Assembly (NCBI GenBank): GCA_964621605.1
Contig: CAZUMJ010000043.1
Span: 1 to 24,629, forward strand
DNA: 24,629 nucleotides
Source: CAZUMJ01 sp964621605
GTDB lineage: Bacteria; Actinomycetota; Acidimicrobiia; Acidimicrobiales; Iamiaceae
Direction: 5' to 3'
Shown: positions 23,131-24,629 of the stretch, in pieces
How the letters are laid out: each line of letters starts with the position of its first letter
How positions within the stretch are numbered: the stretch's first letter is position 1
Made by a program: the position numbers and the translations under genes
Notes under the pieces: generated by a model
Told to the model about the DNA's origin: nothing
The model's database searches: none
What the model saw: the letters and a program-made list of their open reading frames with translations, nothing else

Positions 23131-23373
23131 ATGCCGTGGTGCGATACCTGCGACCGCTTCTACAACCCCAACTCCGTTTCAGCCGACGGCTCGTGCCCGA
23201 CCTGCGGCACGGCTCTGCCGAAGGCGACCCGCGCGGAGCGCAGGCAGGCGACGCAGACCGACACCGCGGAGGAGCCGAGCCGCGTCCCGTGGCACTTCTG
23301 GATCCTCGTTGTCGCCTTGGTGATCTACCTGGGGTGGCGCCTCGTGCAGCTGATCGGCTGGTTGCTGAGGTAG
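23131..23373 (+). CDS. Small zinc-ribbon membrane protein
   Basis: An 80-residue protein with an N-terminal zinc ribbon and a C-terminal membrane helix. The ribbon has CDTC at residues 4-7 and CPTC at 22-25, a two-CxxC zinc site. A charged linker (about 30-50) leads to a single helix at 55-79 (WILVVALVIYLGWRL...). By topology it would be tail-anchored, with the ribbon in the cytoplasm. It begins 1 bp after the lyase stop and has its own Shine-Dalgarno sequence, so cotranscription with the lyase is likely. Function unknown. Confidence 0.8.
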   Translation: MPWCDTCDRFYNPNSVSADGSCPTCGTALPKATRAERRQATQTDTAEEPSRVPWHFWILVVALVIYLGWRLVQLIGWLLR

Positions 23374-23461
23374 CGATTGCCGGTTGCGAGAGGTTGCTTG
23401 CGGCATGGTGACGTCCGCGATCGAGCCGTTCTCAGGTGCGAGAGCCGTCTGCTCCATGCAC

Positions 23462-23467
23462 TACAGT
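23462..23467 (+). promoter_or_regulatory. Possible -10 element of tRNA-Pro
   Basis: TACAGT lies 12 bp before the first base of the tRNA. A start at about 23474 would give a short 5' leader for RNase P. No clear -35 box is seen. Confidence 0.3.
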
Positions 23468-23479
23468 CGGCAACTCGTA

Positions 23480-23557
23480 CGGGCTGTGGCGCAGCTTGGT
23501 TAGCGCGTCGGTCTGGGGGACCGAAGGTCGTGGGTTCGAATCCCGCCAGCCCGACCA
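23480..23557 (+). tRNA. tRNA-Pro (anticodon GGG)
   Basis: A complete cloverleaf can be drawn. The acceptor stem CGGGCTG pairs with CAGCCCG (23547-23553). The D stem is GCGC/GCGC. The anticodon stem TCGGT/ACCGA carries the loop CTGGGGG, with anticodon GGG at 23515-23517. A 5-nt variable loop is followed by the T stem GTGGG/CCCGC with loop TTCGAAT. The discriminator is A and CCA is encoded at 23555-23557. The C1-G72 pair is typical of bacterial tRNA-Pro. It reads CCC (and CCU) codons. Confidence 0.96.
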
Positions 23558-23582
23558 TTGTGATGTCGCGAGACACGTGCTT

Positions 23583-23612
23583 GGGCCGAGCCTGCGTCAG
23601 CGGGTTCGGCCC
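23583..23612 (+). terminator. Strong hairpin downstream of tRNA-Pro
   Basis: GGGCCGA (23583-23589) pairs perfectly with TCGGCCC (23606-23612). The stem extends inward with two G-T wobbles to 12 pairs around a 6-nt loop. It starts 25 bp after the tRNA CCA end and probably ends its transcript. Only a short TT follows. Lying 28 bp beyond the end of the minus-strand mrr gene, it could stop that transcript as well. Confidence 0.6.
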
Positions 23613-23640
23613 TTGCAGTTGTGGGCGGTGGTCGGAGTGG

Positions 23641-24537
23641 TCAGGCAGGGTCGAACCTGTCGAAGAACGAGTCGTCAACCCTTCGCACCGTGCGAAGGCC
23701 GACTGCCTGCTCCTCGATCAGGTCGCACAGCTTCTCGCCGTCGACGAGGTTCACCGTGGGGGTGGCGGCAGTCGCGGCGTTCCTTGCTGCCGACGAGAAG
23801 CGTCCCAGCGTGACGAGCACGGCGCGTTCGGCCCCAGCAGCGGCCGCGTCGCGCTGGAAGAGCGCGACGACCTCCCGCCCGTGGACCTTGCTGGGCTCGT
23901 ACCGCTTTGCTTGCACGGCAACCCGCGACGCGAGCACCGCGTTGATCGGAGCCAAACCGATCCCGTCTATGCCTTCGTCGCCGGGTCCTCCGCGACGGGT
24001 CAGCTCCATGCCGTAGAGGCGGAGCAGGTACACGACGAACTCCTCGAACCCTTCGGGGCTGAGCCTGTGGAGGCGTTCGAGCATGTCCTCGCGCCAGGCA
24101 ACGTCCGCTTCAGAGTCGACATCTGCCGTTGGATCCTCCTCGCCGCCCGGCTCCGAAGCGGAGTTGGCTGTGCTACGTGATTGGTGGCGAGCGGCACGAA
24201 TCCGCCGGTCGGTCTCTCGCACAACAGGGGTTGCGTCCTCCTCAGGCAGCGAGAGGATGTCGCGGCCGGCGGCCGACAAGACGAAGACTCCACGAGAAGG
24301 GCGATCGAGGAAGCCCCCGAGCGTCGCATACGACCGCGCCCAGTCCATGCGATCGAGTAACACCGACTTCTCGCGACCGTCGTAGGTGAGTGAGAGCATC
24401 TCGTCGGTCGCCTCGATGTCAGCGGTCACCTGGGCGGTGATCTCCCGCGCGAGAGCGGAGCCTCCAAGCGTCTCGACGGCGCGGAGCGTCGGCAAGATCA
24501 GGTCGATGTAGGGAGGGAGATCCTCTCGGTTCAGCAC
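23641..24537 (-). CDS. Mrr-type restriction endonuclease
   Basis: A 298-residue protein with the two-domain layout of Mrr, a type IV enzyme that cuts modified foreign DNA. The N-terminal Mrr_N winged-helix domain spans about 1-95. An acidic linker (128-145) precedes the PD-(D/E)xK catalytic domain. That domain has GFEEFVVYLLRLYGM near 163-177, GDEGIDGIG with Asp191, then VAVQAKRY with Gln209 and Lys211, the QxK form used by Mrr. The FDRFDPA tail is at the C-terminus. The GTG at 24537 follows TACGGT by 6 nt. It faces the tRNA-Pro terminator across 28 bp. No methylase or specificity subunit is adjacent, consistent with a stand-alone type IV enzyme. Confidence 0.92.
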   Translation of the reverse strand: MLNREDLPPYIDLILPTLRAVETLGGSALAREITAQVTADIEATDEMLSLTYDGREKSVLLDRMDWARSYATLGGFLDRPSRGVFVLSAAGRDILSLPEEDATPVVRETDRRIRAARHQSRSTANSASEPGGEEDPTADVDSEADVAWREDMLERLHRLSPEGFEEFVVYLLRLYGMELTRRGGPGDEGIDGIGLAPINAVLASRVAVQAKRYEPSKVHGREVVALFQRDAAAAGAERAVLVTLGRFSSAARNAATAATPTVNLVDGEKLCDLIEEQAVGLRTVRRVDDSFFDRFDPA

Positions 24538-24543
24538 GTCACG

Positions 24544-24549
24544 ACCGTA
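24544..24549 (-). promoter_or_regulatory. -10-like element of leaderless mrr promoter
   Basis: On the minus strand TACGGT ends 6 nt before the GTG at 24537, without a Shine-Dalgarno sequence. Upstream of it, to the right edge of the window, no gene could be supported. Confidence 0.45.
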
Positions 24550-24629
24550 TCGCCGTCCCCGACACCGAGTTGTGGCGCATCCGATCTGGTTCGAGACCGG
24601 AGACCCCTGAGCTCACCGAGTCCGCCTCT

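Noticed and set aside
24538..24629. Possible end of another minus-strand gene entering from the right edge
   Set aside because: Two frames stay open for about 30 codons on the minus strand, but this is common at high GC and neither reading shows a recognisable motif.
1..24629. CRISPR arrays, insertion sequences, prophage genes, riboswitches, replication origin
   Set aside because: No regularly spaced repeats, transposase motifs, phage structural genes, long structured leaders or origin boxes were seen; the only recombinase is the housekeeping XerD.

Overview
The window is a dense, high-GC stretch of bacterial chromosome. It comes from a member of the Actinomycetota, and I infer class Acidimicrobiia or a close relative. 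Three things suggest this. The codon use is strongly G/C-ending. GTG starts are frequent. The backbone order (pyrG, Nudix, xerD ... scpA, scpB, rRNA pseudouridine synthase ... cmk ... der) follows the pyrG-to-engA segment of actinobacteria such as Mycobacterium, with other genes inserted. The placement rests on gene order and protein motifs only; no search was run.

Layout. Positions 1-99 hold the tail of an unidentified gene. Then come pyrG (CTP synthase), a Nudix ADP-ribose pyrophosphatase-like gene and xerD on the plus strand. They converge on a minus-strand block: trpS, a large membrane acyltransferase with a C-terminal SGNH-like domain, a DksA/TraR-type zinc-finger protein and an HD-domain phosphohydrolase. 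The last of these overlaps the 3' end of xerD. From about 7.2 to 13.5 kb a plus-strand run encodes chromosome condensation (scpA, scpB), an rRNA pseudouridine synthase, a shikimate/aromatic block (aroH-type chorismate mutase, tyrA, aroA), cmk and a PlsC-like acyltransferase, mostly with overlapping start and stop codons. On the minus strand, ispH is followed by a small four-helix membrane protein. Divergently from ispH runs a PDZ/radical-SAM/DUF512 gene that overlaps der. Next are an ABC1/UbiB-family kinase, a membrane-anchored SpoIIE-type phosphatase, an acyl-CoA carboxylase beta subunit, an HMG-CoA-lyase-like enzyme and a small zinc-ribbon membrane protein. The window closes with tRNA-Pro(GGG), a strong hairpin and an Mrr-type restriction endonuclease on the minus strand.

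Most of this is housekeeping: nucleotide, aromatic amino acid, isoprenoid and lipid synthesis, chromosome segregation, ribosome assembly and translation. The most unusual signal is regulatory. Eleven gene starts carry a TAnnnT (-10-like) hexamer ending 6 to 8 nt before the start codon, six of them as CGGTAnnnT, and with no Shine-Dalgarno sequence. This points to widespread leaderless transcription. Two genes inside transcription units (der and the zinc-ribbon gene) have good Shine-Dalgarno sequences instead. The same signal fixes several start codons, including an unusual TTG start for the acyltransferase. No insertion sequence, CRISPR array, prophage or origin was seen. Every stretch without a gene is well under 300 bases.
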